Shown one piece after another: positions 1 through 8,047 of a DNA stretch of 64,000 bases. The number at the start of each line of letters is the position of its first letter. The first letter of the stretch is position 1. The translations under genes were made by a program, and so were the position numbers. Under the pieces are notes generated by a model that did not search any database, was not told the origin of the DNA, and saw only the letters and a program-made list of their open reading frames with translations. Source of the stretch: Actinomadura sp. NAK00032 (lineage in GTDB: Bacteria > Actinomycetota > Actinomycetes > Streptosporangiales > Streptosporangiaceae); NCBI RefSeq assembly GCF_013364275.1, contig NZ_CP054932.1, forward strand, positions 4,340,001 to 4,404,000, written 5' to 3'.

Positions 1-597
1 GAGTTCAACGAGGTGTTCCTCACCGGGGTGCGGATCCCCGACGCGCACCGGCTCGGCGAGGTCGGGCAGGGCTGGCAGGTGTCCACCACCACGCTGATGA
101 ACGAGCGGGTCGCGATCGGCGGCAACGCCGCGCCGCGCGAGGGCGGCATGATCGGCGTGGTCGCCGCGCTCTGGCGGGACCGCCCCGAACTGCGCACCCC
201 CGGCCTGCACGACGCGCTGCTGCGCGCCTGGGTGGAGACCGAGGCCGCCCGCCTCACCGGGGAGCGGCTGCGCCAGCAGCTCGCCGCCGGGCGGCCCGGC
301 CCCGAGGGCTCGGGCGCCAAGCTCGCCTTCGCCAAGCTCAACCAGGAGGTCTCCGGGCTGGAGCTGGAAATGCTGGGCGAGGACGGCCTGCGCTACGACG
401 ACTGGACGATGCGCCGCCCCACCGAGGTCGACTTCACCCGACGCTCGCCCGGCTACCGCTACCTGCGCGCCAAGGGCAACTCCATCGAGGGCGGCACCTC
501 GGAGATCCTGCGCAACATCATCGCCGAGCGCGTCCTCGGCCTGCCCGGCGAGATCCGCGTCGACAAGGACGTGGCGTGGAAGGACCTGCCCAAATGA
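1..597 (+). CDS. Acyl-CoA dehydrogenase, C-terminal part (5' end outside window)
   Basis: The window opens inside this gene; 198 codons are present, in frame from base 1. It is the C-terminal helical domain of a flavin acyl-CoA dehydrogenase, which makes the alpha-beta double bond in an acyl-CoA thioester. The family signature IEGGTSEILRN, about 38 residues from the end, carries the glutamate expected to be the catalytic base. The stop overlaps the start of a second acyl-CoA dehydrogenase gene (ATGA), so the two are translationally coupled. In actinobacteria such pairs often form alpha2beta2 enzymes for bulky acyl-CoAs such as steroid side chains. The substrate cannot be told from this fragment. 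Confidence 0.93.
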   Translation, partial: EFNEVFLTGVRIPDAHRLGEVGQGWQVSTTTLMNERVAIGGNAAPREGGMIGVVAALWRDRPELRTPGLHDALLRAWVETEAARLTGERLRQQLAAGRPGPEGSGAKLAFAKLNQEVSGLELEMLGEDGLRYDDWTMRRPTEVDFTRRSPGYRYLRAKGNSIEGGTSEILRNIIAERVLGLPGEIRVDKDVAWKDLPK

Positions 598-1667
598 GCG
601 ACCTGCTGTACTCCGAGATCGAGACCGACCTGCGCGCGGGCGTCCGCGGGCTGCTCGACGACAAGGCGCCCTGGACGTCCGTCCTCGCCGGCGTCGAGAA
701 GGACGCGCCCTACGACGCGGAGCTGTGGCGCGCCGTCGCCGGGCAGCTCGGCTGCGCCGGGCTCCCCGTCCCCGAGGACCTCGGCGGCGCCGGCGCCACC
801 TGGCGGGAGACCGCGGTGGTGATGGAGGAGCTGGGCCGCTCCGCCGCGCCCGTCCCGTTCCTGACCAGCGCCGTGGTCGCGACCGCCGCGCTGCTGGCCG
901 CCGGTGAGCGCGAGCTGCTCGCCGAGCTGGCCGCCGGCGAGCGGATCGCGGTCCTGGCCGTCCCGTTCAGCACCCCGCCCGGCGGCGCCGCCGCCACCGT
1001 GCGGGCGGCCGACGAGGCGCTGACCGGCGAGGTCACCAGCGTCGCCGACGGCATGGCCGCCGACGTCCTGCTCGTCCCGGCCTCCGGCGGCCTGTACGCG
1101 GTGGACGCCGCCGACGCCCGCCGCACCGCCGTGACCTCCCTCGACATGACCCGGCGCCTCGCCGACGTCGCCTTCTCCGGCGCGCCCGCCCGGCGCGTCG
1201 CCGGCGACCTGGACGCGGTCCGGGCGGCGCTGCTGACCGGTGCGGCGATGCTGGCGTCCGAGCAGCTCGGGCTCGCCGAGCGCTGCCTGGACGACACCGT
1301 CGCCTACGTCAAGACCCGCTACCAATTCGGCCGCCCGGTCGGCTCCTACCAGGGCCTCAAGCACCGCCTCGCCGACCTGTGGACGTCCATCACCCAGGCG
1401 CGGGCCGTCGCGCGGCACGCGGCGTCCTGCGTCGCCGCCGGGGACGGGGACGCGCCGATCGCGGTGGCCGTGGCGCAGGCGCACTGCTCGGCCGTCGCCC
1501 TCAAGGCGGCGGAGGAATGCGTGCAGATGCACGGCGGCATCGGCTTCACCTGGGAGCACCCCGCGCACCTGTACCTGAAGCGCGCCAAGGCCGACTCGAT
1601 CGCCCTCGGGACGGCCGACCACCACCGCGCCGCCCTGGCGGAGCTGGTCGACCTGCCCCCGGCGTGA
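594..1667 (+). CDS. Acyl-CoA dehydrogenase, second (probably non-catalytic) subunit
   Basis: 357 residues with the whole acyl-CoA dehydrogenase fold: helical N-terminal domain, beta domain, and C-terminal helical domain with the FAD-contact segment MHGGIGFTWEH. The usual catalytic Glu motif (EGTxxI) is absent; the matching stretch reads IALGTADHHR. With the upstream gene, which has the glutamate, this fits the heteromeric FadE arrangement in which one subunit supplies the base and the other contributes to FAD and substrate binding. The ATG at 594 is chosen because it overlaps the preceding stop as ATGA; an in-frame ATG at 576 would lie inside the upstream gene. A strong hairpin follows the gene. 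Confidence 0.9.
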   Translation: MSDLLYSEIETDLRAGVRGLLDDKAPWTSVLAGVEKDAPYDAELWRAVAGQLGCAGLPVPEDLGGAGATWRETAVVMEELGRSAAPVPFLTSAVVATAALLAAGERELLAELAAGERIAVLAVPFSTPPGGAAATVRAADEALTGEVTSVADGMAADVLLVPASGGLYAVDAADARRTAVTSLDMTRRLADVAFSGAPARRVAGDLDAVRAALLTGAAMLASEQLGLAERCLDDTVAYVKTRYQFGRPVGSYQGLKHRLADLWTSITQARAVARHAASCVAAGDGDAPIAVAVAQAHCSAVALKAAEECVQMHGGIGFTWEHPAHLYLKRAKADSIALGTADHHRAALAELVDLPPA

Positions 1668-1672
1668 CACCG

Positions 1673-1706
1673 GGCCGGGCGGCTCCGCACCGGGAGCCGC
1701 CCGGCC
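1673..1706. terminator. Perfect 14-bp hairpin between convergent genes
   Basis: GGCCGGGCGGCTCC (1673-1686) and its exact complement (1693-1706) flank a 6-base loop. It lies between the stop of the acyl-CoA dehydrogenase (+) and the stop of the PLP enzyme gene (-), so it probably terminates both transcripts. There is no T-tract, as is common in high-GC actinomycetes. Confidence 0.7.
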
Positions 1707-1721
1707 GGCCGGTGATCGCGG

Positions 1722-2597
1722 TCAGCCGGTGATCACGGCGAGCACGCGCGTCCCCGGCGGGAAGGCGCCCCGCTCGGCCAGCGCCAGCACGCCGAACATC
1801 ATCTTCGCCGTGTAGACCCGGTCGAGGACGACGCCGTGGCGGGCGGTGAAACCGGTGATGAACGCGTCCAGTTCCGGGGTCCGCCTGGCGTAGCCGCCGA
1901 AGTGGAAGCCGTCCTCGACGCGCCAGTCCCCCCGCCGCTCCCCGTACGCCTTGCGCTGGAGCCGCTCGACCTCGCCGTCCATGAAGCCGCCCTTCAGCAC
2001 GGAGAATCCGAGGGCCCGCTGGCCCGGGGCCAGGCCCGCGGCGAGGCCGGCGAGCGTCCCGCCCGTCCCGCAGGGGCAGCACACCACGTCGAAGCCCGGC
2101 ACCTCGGCGCCCAGCTCCGCGCACCCCTGGAGGGCCAGGGCGTTGCTGCCGCCCTCCGGCAGCAGGTGGAAGCCGCCCCACCGCTCGCGCAGGGCGCCGA
2201 TGACGTCGGGGTCGTGCTTGCGGCGGTAGGCGGCGCGGTCCAGGTAGGCAAGGCGCATGCCCATCCGCGCGGCGTAGGCCAGCGAGTCGTTCAGCGGCAG
2301 GTGCTCCTCGCCCCTGATCACCCCGATCGTCGCGAACCCGAAGAGCCGCCCCGCCGCGGCGGCGGCCCGGATGTGGTTGGAGTACGCGCCGCCGAACGTC
2401 AGCAGCGCCCCCCGCGCGCGGGCCGGGCCGATGTTGTGCCGGAGCTTGCGCCACTTGTTGCCGGGCAGTTCGGGATGGACGAGGTCGTCGCGCTTCAGGA
2501 ACAGCCGCACGCCGCGCCGCGCGGCCCGGTCGTCGGCCAGCTCCACCACCGGGGACGCCGGGAGGGGCGCGGGCAGGGCCGGGACCGGGGACGTCAC
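1722..2597 (-). CDS. PLP-dependent D-cysteine desulfhydrase / ACC deaminase-like enzyme
   Basis: 291-residue fold-type II PLP enzyme of the 1-aminocyclopropane-1-carboxylate deaminase/D-cysteine desulfhydrase family. The PLP lysine lies in GNKWRKL (about residue 47), followed by the substrate/cofactor loop GGAYSNH and the phosphate-binding loop CGTGGT. Members split D-cysteine to pyruvate, H2S and ammonia, or deaminate ACC to 2-oxobutyrate and ammonia; I cannot separate the two from sequence alone. The GTG start at 2597 overlaps the stop of the adenylate kinase gene as GTGA, so the two are co-translated, an odd pairing. Length is slightly below the usual 325-340 residues. Confidence 0.85.
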   Translation of the reverse strand: MTSPVPALPAPLPASPVVELADDRAARRGVRLFLKRDDLVHPELPGNKWRKLRHNIGPARARGALLTFGGAYSNHIRAAAAAGRLFGFATIGVIRGEEHLPLNDSLAYAARMGMRLAYLDRAAYRRKHDPDVIGALRERWGGFHLLPEGGSNALALQGCAELGAEVPGFDVVCCPCGTGGTLAGLAAGLAPGQRALGFSVLKGGFMDGEVERLQRKAYGERRGDWRVEDGFHFGGYARRTPELDAFITGFTARHGVVLDRVYTAKMMFGVLALAERGAFPPGTRVLAVITG

Positions 2598-3238
2598 CGG
2601 GGCGCCGGGAGCCCGAGCTCCGCGCGCAGCGTCCGCTGCACCTCGTCGATGCCCGGCCGCGCGTCCACGGTGACCACGTACTCCTTGCGGCCGAACAGCT
2701 CCAGGATCGGGTCGGTCTTGGCGTGGTAGTCGCGCAGCCGCTCCGCGAGCGCCTCCGGCGTGTCGTCCTCGCGGGTGACCAGCTCGCCGCCGCACACGTC
2801 GCAGCGGCCCTCGTGCGTCGGGCGGTCCGCGATCAGGTTGTAGTCCATCCCGCACCGCGCGCACAGCCGGCGGCCGAGCACCCGGCGGCGGACCTCCGCG
2901 TCCGGGAGGTCGAGGTGGATCACGCCGTCGATGTCGTAGCTCTCCAGGAAGAACTCGGTCTGCCGGCGGCTGCGCGGGAACCCGTCGACGATGAACCCGT
3001 AGTTCCAGTCGTGCTGGTCCAGCCGCTGCCGGACGACGCTCTCGGCGAGGTCGTCGCCGACCAGCTCGCCCGCCGCCATCGTCCGGCGCACCTGCGCGCC
3101 CAGCTTGGTGTGGTTCTTGACGTGCCAGCGGAAGATGTCCCCGACGCTGATGTGCACGATGTCCAGATCCCGCGCGAGCAGTCCCGACTGCGTTCCCTTG
3201 CCGCTGCCGATGGCGCCGATGATGACGTACTTGCGCAT
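2594..3238 (-). CDS. Adenylate kinase (zinc-lid type)
   Basis: 214 residues, the normal long-form adenylate kinase length. It interconverts ATP + AMP and 2 ADP in the cytosol. The P-loop GAIGSGKGTQ is at residues 8-17 (the usual proline is isoleucine), the AMP site includes GFPRS at 86-90, and the lid has a four-cysteine zinc site (C126, C129, C146, C149). It is not in the ribosomal-protein operon where the housekeeping adk usually lies, so it is probably a second copy. It is first in a two-gene operon with the PLP enzyme. The ATG at 3238 starts exactly at the conserved beta-1 strand RKYVIIG. Confidence 0.9.
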   Translation of the reverse strand: MRKYVIIGAIGSGKGTQSGLLARDLDIVHISVGDIFRWHVKNHTKLGAQVRRTMAAGELVGDDLAESVVRQRLDQHDWNYGFIVDGFPRSRRQTEFFLESYDIDGVIHLDLPDAEVRRRVLGRRLCARCGMDYNLIADRPTHEGRCDVCGGELVTREDDTPEALAERLRDYHAKTDPILELFGRKEYVVTVDARPGIDEVQRTLRAELGLPAPR

Positions 3239-3289
3239 GCGGCAAGCCTATGCGGCGGGCCGGGCGGGAAACCGCCGGGCCGGCGCCGC

Positions 3290-3844
3290 TCAGAGCGGCA
3301 GCCGGAGCCGCCGTCCCAGCCTGCGGAAACGCGAGTCCGGGGCGTGCTCGGGCGACTCGTCCGCCACGGCCAGGCCCGCCAGCAGCGTCTCGAACGAGGG
3401 CTGCCGGACGCACACCAGCGTCGCGCGGGCCCGCCGGGCGCAGTGCAGCCGCACCGACGGCCGCAGCAGCCGCGAGAACGGGCCGCGCGTCCCGTGCCCG
3501 ACGACCAGGATGTCGTCGTCGCCCGCCAGCCGCACCAGCGCGGCGCCGGGCTCGCCGACCAGCGCCAGCGCGGTCAGCTCCACCCCGCCCGGCGGGCCGC
3601 CGGACACCTCGGTGAGCAGCCGCGCGATCAGCTCGGCGCCGGAGGCGCGCAGCGCCTCGGTGATGCCGCAGCCGAGCTGCCCGGCCGCCGACACGTGCGG
3701 CGGCAGCGGCGCCGCGTGCGCGACGAGCAGCGGCAGCCGGCGCAGCCGCGCCGCGCCGATCGCCCAGGAGAGCGCGCAGCGGGCGCCCGCGGAGTCGTCC
3801 ACCCCCACCACGATGCGGGGACCGCCCTCCGGTCTCGCGATCAC
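3290..3844 (-). CDS. Universal stress protein (UspA) family
   Basis: 184 residues with one Usp domain. It opens with the strand IVVGVDDSAGARCAL holding the nucleotide-pocket aspartates, and ends with a loop fitting the ATP-binding G-x2-G-x9-G-S/T pattern (VVGHGTRGPFSRLL). Usp proteins bind ATP or cAMP and act in stress or dormancy responses; the partner is unknown. The start is GTG at 3844. An unpaired basic C-terminal tail of about 30 residues follows the domain. It is a lone gene, divergent from the XdhC-like gene across about 140 bases. Confidence 0.85.
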   Translation of the reverse strand: MIARPEGGPRIVVGVDDSAGARCALSWAIGAARLRRLPLLVAHAAPLPPHVSAAGQLGCGITEALRASGAELIARLLTEVSGGPPGGVELTALALVGEPGAALVRLAGDDDILVVGHGTRGPFSRLLRPSVRLHCARRARATLVCVRQPSFETLLAGLAVADESPEHAPDSRFRRLGRRLRLPL

Positions 3845-3983
3845 GACCCCTCCTGTGCGCCGGGTGCCAGCAGTTTAGGCATACCCCCTGCGCCGCGGGG
3901 AGTGCCACATTGCGGAAACGGTGTTTTGCGTTGGAAGGCGTGGCCCCTGGACCGGCCGCCGCCGCGCGCGGCACACTTCGGGT

Positions 3984-4481
3984 ATGGGAGCACCGCACGA
4001 CAACGACCCGTCCTGCGCCGTCGCGCACGGCGACGTCCCGCCCGAGGCGCCGGAGCGGACACTGGTCGCGGTGTTCGCCGGCCCCGTCGCCGACCACCTG
4101 CTGCGCTACGGCGCCGACCTCGGCTACCGCACCTTCCTCGTCGACCCCGACAAGGAGCGCGGCGGCGCCGCCGACCTGCCGCCGCTCGACGGCACCGCCG
4201 ACGTGGTCGTCACCGACCACCACCGCCCCGAGCTCGGGCCCGTCCTGCGCGACGTGCTCACGCAGCCCGTGCGGTGGGTCGGCGTCATGGGCAACCCCCG
4301 GCACCCCGCCCCGCACATCCCCGCGCTCACCGAGCTCGGCGTCCCCGCGAGCGAGATCGCCCGGGTGCACCGCCCGATCGGCCTCAACATCGGCTCCAAG
4401 ACCCCGGCGGAGATCGCCATCGCCGCGCTCGCCGGGCTGATCGCCGACCGCAACGGCCGCCCCGGCGGCTTCGAGTTCTAG
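3984..4481 (+). CDS. XdhC Rossmann-domain protein (short form)
   Basis: 165 residues matching only the C-terminal Rossmann half of XdhC/CoxI proteins: VVVTDHHRPE, WVGVMGNPRH and IGLNIGSKTPAEIAIA are the family's conserved segments. Full-length XdhC (about 250-350 residues) binds molybdenum cofactor and assists its insertion into xanthine or CO dehydrogenases. The N-terminal XdhC domain is absent and no molybdoenzyme gene is in the window, so the role is uncertain. The start ATG at 3984 gives the family-like N-terminus; an in-frame upstream ATG lacks a ribosome site. Ten bases separate it from the next gene, suggesting an operon. Confidence 0.8.
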   Translation: MGAPHDNDPSCAVAHGDVPPEAPERTLVAVFAGPVADHLLRYGADLGYRTFLVDPDKERGGAADLPPLDGTADVVVTDHHRPELGPVLRDVLTQPVRWVGVMGNPRHPAPHIPALTELGVPASEIARVHRPIGLNIGSKTPAEIAIAALAGLIADRNGRPGGFEF

Positions 4482-4491
4482 CGGGCCGCGG

Positions 4492-5535
4492 GTGCGAGCC
4501 GTCGCCTACGACGCCTTCCGGGCGCCGCCGGACGTCCGGGACCTGCCCGACCCGGCGGTGCCCGCCGGCGGCGCGGTGATCCGGGTCGAGGCCACCGGCG
4601 CCTGCCGCAGCGACTGGCACGGCTGGCAGGGCCACGACCCGGACATCCGGTCCTTCCCGCACGTCCCCGGCCACGAGCTGGCGGGCACGGTCGAGGAGGT
4701 CGGCGCGGGAGTGACCCGCCACCGGCCCGGCGACCGGGTGACCGCGCCGTTCGTGTGCGCGTGCGGCCGCTGCCCCGCCTGCGCGGCCGGGGACCAGCAG
4801 GTCTGCGAGGAGCAGACCCAGCCCGGCTTCACGCACTGGGGCTCGTTCGCCCAGTACGTCGCCGTCCACGACGCCGACGTCAACCTCGTGCGGCTGCCCG
4901 ACGGGATGCCCTTCACCACCGCGGCGGCGCTCGGCTGCCGGTTCGCCACCGCGTTCCGGGCCGTCACCGCGCAGGGCGGCGCCGCGCCCGGCCGGTGGGT
5001 CGCGGTGCACGGCTGCGGCGGCCTCGGCCTGTCCGCCGTCATGATCGCCGCGGCGGCGGGCGCCCGGGTCGTCGCCGTCGACGTCTCGCCGCGCGCGCTG
5101 GAGCTGGCGCGGCGCTGCGGCGCGGCCGCCGTCGTCGACGCCGCCGGGCACGACGACGTCGCCGCGGCCGTCCGCGACGCCAGCGGCGGCGGCGCGCACC
5201 TGTCCCTGGACGCGCTCGGCAGCCCCGCCACCGCCCGCGCCTCGGTCGCCTCGCTGCGCCGCCGCGGCCGGCACGTCCAGGTCGGGCTGCTGCCGCCCGG
5301 CGCGGGCCGCGCCGACCTCCCGATGGACCGCGTCATCGCCTGGGAGCTGGAGATCGCCGGCAGCCACGGGATGCCCGCGCACGCCTACGGCCCGATGCTG
5401 GAGCTGGTGCGCGCCGGCGCGCTGCGCCCGGACCTGCTCGTCGCCCGCGTGCTGCCGCTCGGCGACGCGCCCGGGGCCCTCACCGCGCCGTCCGGCCCCG
5501 GCATCACGGTGCTCGAACCGCACCGGGAGTCCTAG
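4492..5535 (+). CDS. Zinc-dependent alcohol dehydrogenase (MDR family)
   Basis: 347 residues. The catalytic zinc ligands are in GACRSDWHG (Cys) and PGHELAG (His-Glu). A structural zinc lobe with closely spaced cysteines lies at about residues 88-105 (CACGRCPACAAGDQQVC), and the NAD(P) fold carries GCGGLG at about residue 178. It oxidises an alcohol or reduces an aldehyde with NAD(P); substrate unknown. The start is GTG at 4492, ten bases after the XdhC-like gene. Confidence 0.88.
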   Translation: MRAVAYDAFRAPPDVRDLPDPAVPAGGAVIRVEATGACRSDWHGWQGHDPDIRSFPHVPGHELAGTVEEVGAGVTRHRPGDRVTAPFVCACGRCPACAAGDQQVCEEQTQPGFTHWGSFAQYVAVHDADVNLVRLPDGMPFTTAAALGCRFATAFRAVTAQGGAAPGRWVAVHGCGGLGLSAVMIAAAAGARVVAVDVSPRALELARRCGAAAVVDAAGHDDVAAAVRDASGGGAHLSLDALGSPATARASVASLRRRGRHVQVGLLPPGAGRADLPMDRVIAWELEIAGSHGMPAHAYGPMLELVRAGALRPDLLVARVLPLGDAPGALTAPSGPGITVLEPHRES

Positions 5536-5694
5536 CCGGCGGATCCGCGCGGCACCCCTCCCGGCCGGGGGGCCGTGCGTAGGATGAAGGCGTTGCACGC
5601 GTTCTGTCGGTGGGGTCGCCTACGGTCGCCGGAGACGGGGCCGTCCGGCCGCGCCGTCCGAGCGATGCCGCCGAACGCGAAGGTGACCATCACC

Positions 5695-6672
5695 ATGGCG
5701 AACACCACGATCGAGTCAGACCGCGACTTCCAGCAGCTCGCCGACCCGTACCGGCGGGAGCTGCTCGCGCACTGCTACCGGATGCTGGGCTCCATCCACG
5801 ACGCCGAGGACCTCGTCCAGGAGACCTACCTGCGGGCGTGGCGGTCCTACGGCGACTTCGAGGGCCGGTCGTCGCTGCGGACGTGGCTGTACCGGATCGC
5901 CACCAACGTGTGCCTCACGGCGATCGACCAGCGCGGCAGGCGGCCCATGCCGTCGGGGCTGGGCGCGCCGAGCGAGGAGCCGGAGCGGCCCGTGGTCGCC
6001 TCGCCCGAGGTGCCGTGGCTGGAGCCCGCGCCCGACGCGGTCCTCGGCGCGGACGCCGCCGACCCGGCCACGATCGTCGCGGCCCGCGAGAGCACCCGGC
6101 TGGCGTTCGTCGCGGCGCTGCAGCACCTGCCCGCCAAGCAGCGGGTCGTGCTGATCCTGCGGGACGTGCTGAAGTGGCGGGCGGCCGAGGTCGCCGAGCT
6201 GCTCGGCACCTCCACGGCGGCGGTCAACAGCGCGCTGCAGCGGGCGCGGGCCCAGCTGGAGCAGGACGCGCCGATGCGCGACGAGCTGGTCGAGCCGACC
6301 GACCCCGCCCAGCGGGAGCTGCTGGAGCGGTACGCCAAGGCCTTCGAGGACGCCGACATCGCCGGGCTCATCGAGCTGTTCAAGAAGGACGTCGTCTGGG
6401 AGATGCCGCCGTTCCCCGAGTGGTTCGTCGGCGCCGAGACCGTGGTGCGGCTCATCGCCGCCCAGTGCGCGCCCGGTCCGGGCGACATCCGGATGGTCCC
6501 GGCCGCCGCGAACGGGCAGCCCGCGTTCGGCCTCTACAAGCGCGCCGAGGACGGCGTCCACCGCGCCTACCAGCTGCAGGTGCTGAGCGTCACCGCGGAC
6601 GGCGTCGCGCACGCCTCGGTGTTCTTCGACACGAGCCTGTTCCCCCTGTTCGGGCTGGCCGAGCACCTCTGA
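5695..6672 (+). CDS. ECF RNA polymerase sigma factor with C-terminal SnoaL-like domain
   Basis: 325 residues. Region 2 (about 15-85) contains EDLVQETYLRAWR and the -10 recognition helix; region 4 (about 140-200) has the helix-turn-helix AAEVAELLGTSTAAVNSALQRAR. Residues 205-320 form a SnoaL/NTF2-like extension, as in the SigG/SigJ-type ECF groups, which lack a classical anti-sigma and are thought to be controlled by this domain. The ATG at 5695 begins a normal region-2 leader; the codons upstream look non-coding. It precedes the pca genes in the same direction but with a separate control region, so a direct link is unproven. Confidence 0.88.
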   Translation: MANTTIESDRDFQQLADPYRRELLAHCYRMLGSIHDAEDLVQETYLRAWRSYGDFEGRSSLRTWLYRIATNVCLTAIDQRGRRPMPSGLGAPSEEPERPVVASPEVPWLEPAPDAVLGADAADPATIVAARESTRLAFVAALQHLPAKQRVVLILRDVLKWRAAEVAELLGTSTAAVNSALQRARAQLEQDAPMRDELVEPTDPAQRELLERYAKAFEDADIAGLIELFKKDVVWEMPPFPEWFVGAETVVRLIAAQCAPGPGDIRMVPAAANGQPAFGLYKRAEDGVHRAYQLQVLSVTADGVAHASVFFDTSLFPLFGLAEHL

Positions 6673-6685
6673 GCGGCCCGGCCCC

Positions 6686-6704
6686 GTTTCCATTGGACGG
6701 AAAC
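6686..6704. promoter_or_regulatory. Dyad GTTTCC-N7-GGAAAC upstream of pcaH
   Basis: A perfect six-base inverted repeat with a seven-base spacer, 72 bases before the pcaH start. The same arrangement, TTTCC-N7-GGAA, recurs at 11247-11265, 65 bases before pobA. The IclR-family gene between the two transcription units is the obvious candidate protein. The repeat is seen directly; binding is inferred. Confidence 0.55.
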
Positions 6705-6776
6705 CCCGTTCCGGCGCACCCGGCACGGGCTGCCAGGGTGGGTGCACGGTGTCCGCGACGTGGGAAGGGGAGGCCT

Positions 6777-7481
6777 ATGGACCGCGCAGAGACCGGCGGA
6801 GGCGGGGAGGAGCGCTCGCCGCACCCGCCGTACCTGTACCCGGGCTACAAGAGCACCGTGCTCCGCGCCCCGGCACAGGAACTGATCATGCCGAAGCTCG
6901 GTCCGGACAGCGTCGAGCTGACCTCGCCGGTCTTCGGCCACCAGGAGCTCGGCCGGCTGGACGAGGACCTCACCGTCCAGCACTCCGGGGAGCCGCAGGG
7001 CCAGCGCATCGTCGTGACCGGCCGCGTCCTGGACGGCGCCGGCCGCCCGGTGCGGGGCGCGCTGGTGGAGATCTGGCAGGCCAACGCGGCCGGCCGCTAC
7101 CACCACCTCGGCGACATCCACCCGGCGCCGCTCGACCCGAACTTCACCGGCGCCGGGCGCTGCCTCACGGGCGGCGACGGCCGCTACCGGTTCGTCACGA
7201 TCAAGCCGGGCGCCTACCCGTGGGGCAACCACCACAACGCCTGGCGGCCCGCGCACATCCACTTCTCGGTGTTCGGGACGGCGTTCACCCAGCGGCTCGT
7301 CACCCAGATGTACTTCCCCGGCGACCCGCTGTTCGGCTACGACCCGATCTTCCAGTCGATTCCGGACGAGCGGGACCGGGAGAAGCTGATCTCCCGGTTC
7401 GACATGGACACCACCACGCCGGAGTGGGCGCTCGGCTACCAGTGGGACATCGTCCTCGGCGACACCCCGATGGAGGCCTGA
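6777..7481 (+). CDS. pcaH: Protocatechuate 3,4-dioxygenase, beta subunit
   Basis: 234 residues. With PcaG it forms the non-heme iron(III) intradiol dioxygenase that cleaves protocatechuate to 3-carboxy-cis,cis-muconate in the cytosol. The intradiol signature GRVLDGAGRPVRGALVEIWQ is present, followed by iron-ligand segments GAYPWGN (Tyr) and RPAHIHFSV (His), so this is the metal-binding subunit. A strong purine-rich ribosome site (GGGAAGGGGAGG) precedes the ATG at 6777. Its stop overlaps the pcaG start by one base (TGATG). It is the first gene of pcaHGBDC. Confidence 0.95.
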   Translation: MDRAETGGGGEERSPHPPYLYPGYKSTVLRAPAQELIMPKLGPDSVELTSPVFGHQELGRLDEDLTVQHSGEPQGQRIVVTGRVLDGAGRPVRGALVEIWQANAAGRYHHLGDIHPAPLDPNFTGAGRCLTGGDGRYRFVTIKPGAYPWGNHHNAWRPAHIHFSVFGTAFTQRLVTQMYFPGDPLFGYDPIFQSIPDERDREKLISRFDMDTTTPEWALGYQWDIVLGDTPMEA

Positions 7482-8047
7482 TGAGCACGCCGCCTCTCAC
7501 CACCGCGCCCCTCACCACTCCGTCCCAGACCGTCGGGCCGTTCTTCGGCTACGCGCTGCCGTACGCGGGCGGTCCGGAGGTCGTGCCGCCGTGGCGGCCG
7601 GACGCGATCACGGTGCGCGGCCGGGTGCTGGACGGCGCCGGTGAGCCGGTGCCGGACGCGCTGCTGGAGATCTGGCAGCCGGACGCCGACGGCGCGGTCC
7701 CGCGCGCCCCCGGCGGGCTGGTCCGGGCCGGGCACGGTTTCTCCGGCTTCGGCCGCTGCGGCACCGACGCCGCCGGCGGCTACTGGTTCAGCACCCTCAA
7801 GCCCGGCGCGGCCGGGGGCGGCGCCCCCTACATCGCCGTGCTGGTGTTCGCCCGCGGCCTGCTGAAGCCCGTCTTCACCCGGCTGTACTTCCCCGAGGAC
7901 GAGGCCGCCCACGCCGGCGACCCGCTGCTCGCGCAGGTCCCGGCGGAGCGGCGCGGCACGCTCGTCGCCGCGCGCGAGGGCGAGCGGGAGTACCGCTTCG
8001 ACGTCCGGCTGCAAGGGGAAGGGGAGACGGTCTTCCTTGCCTTCTGA
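7481..8047 (+). CDS. pcaG: Protocatechuate 3,4-dioxygenase, alpha subunit
   Basis: 188 residues with the intradiol fold (TPSQTVGPFFG near the N-terminus, then the signature starting GRVLDGAGEPVPDALLEIWQ) but without the Tyr/His iron ligands seen in PcaH, as usual for the alpha subunit. It completes the (alpha-beta)n enzyme and helps form the substrate pocket. The start overlaps the pcaH stop and its end overlaps pcaB by 11 bases, so translation is coupled throughout. Confidence 0.95.
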   Translation: MSTPPLTTAPLTTPSQTVGPFFGYALPYAGGPEVVPPWRPDAITVRGRVLDGAGEPVPDALLEIWQPDADGAVPRAPGGLVRAGHGFSGFGRCGTDAAGGYWFSTLKPGAAGGGAPYIAVLVFARGLLKPVFTRLYFPEDEAAHAGDPLLAQVPAERRGTLVAAREGEREYRFDVRLQGEGETVFLAF

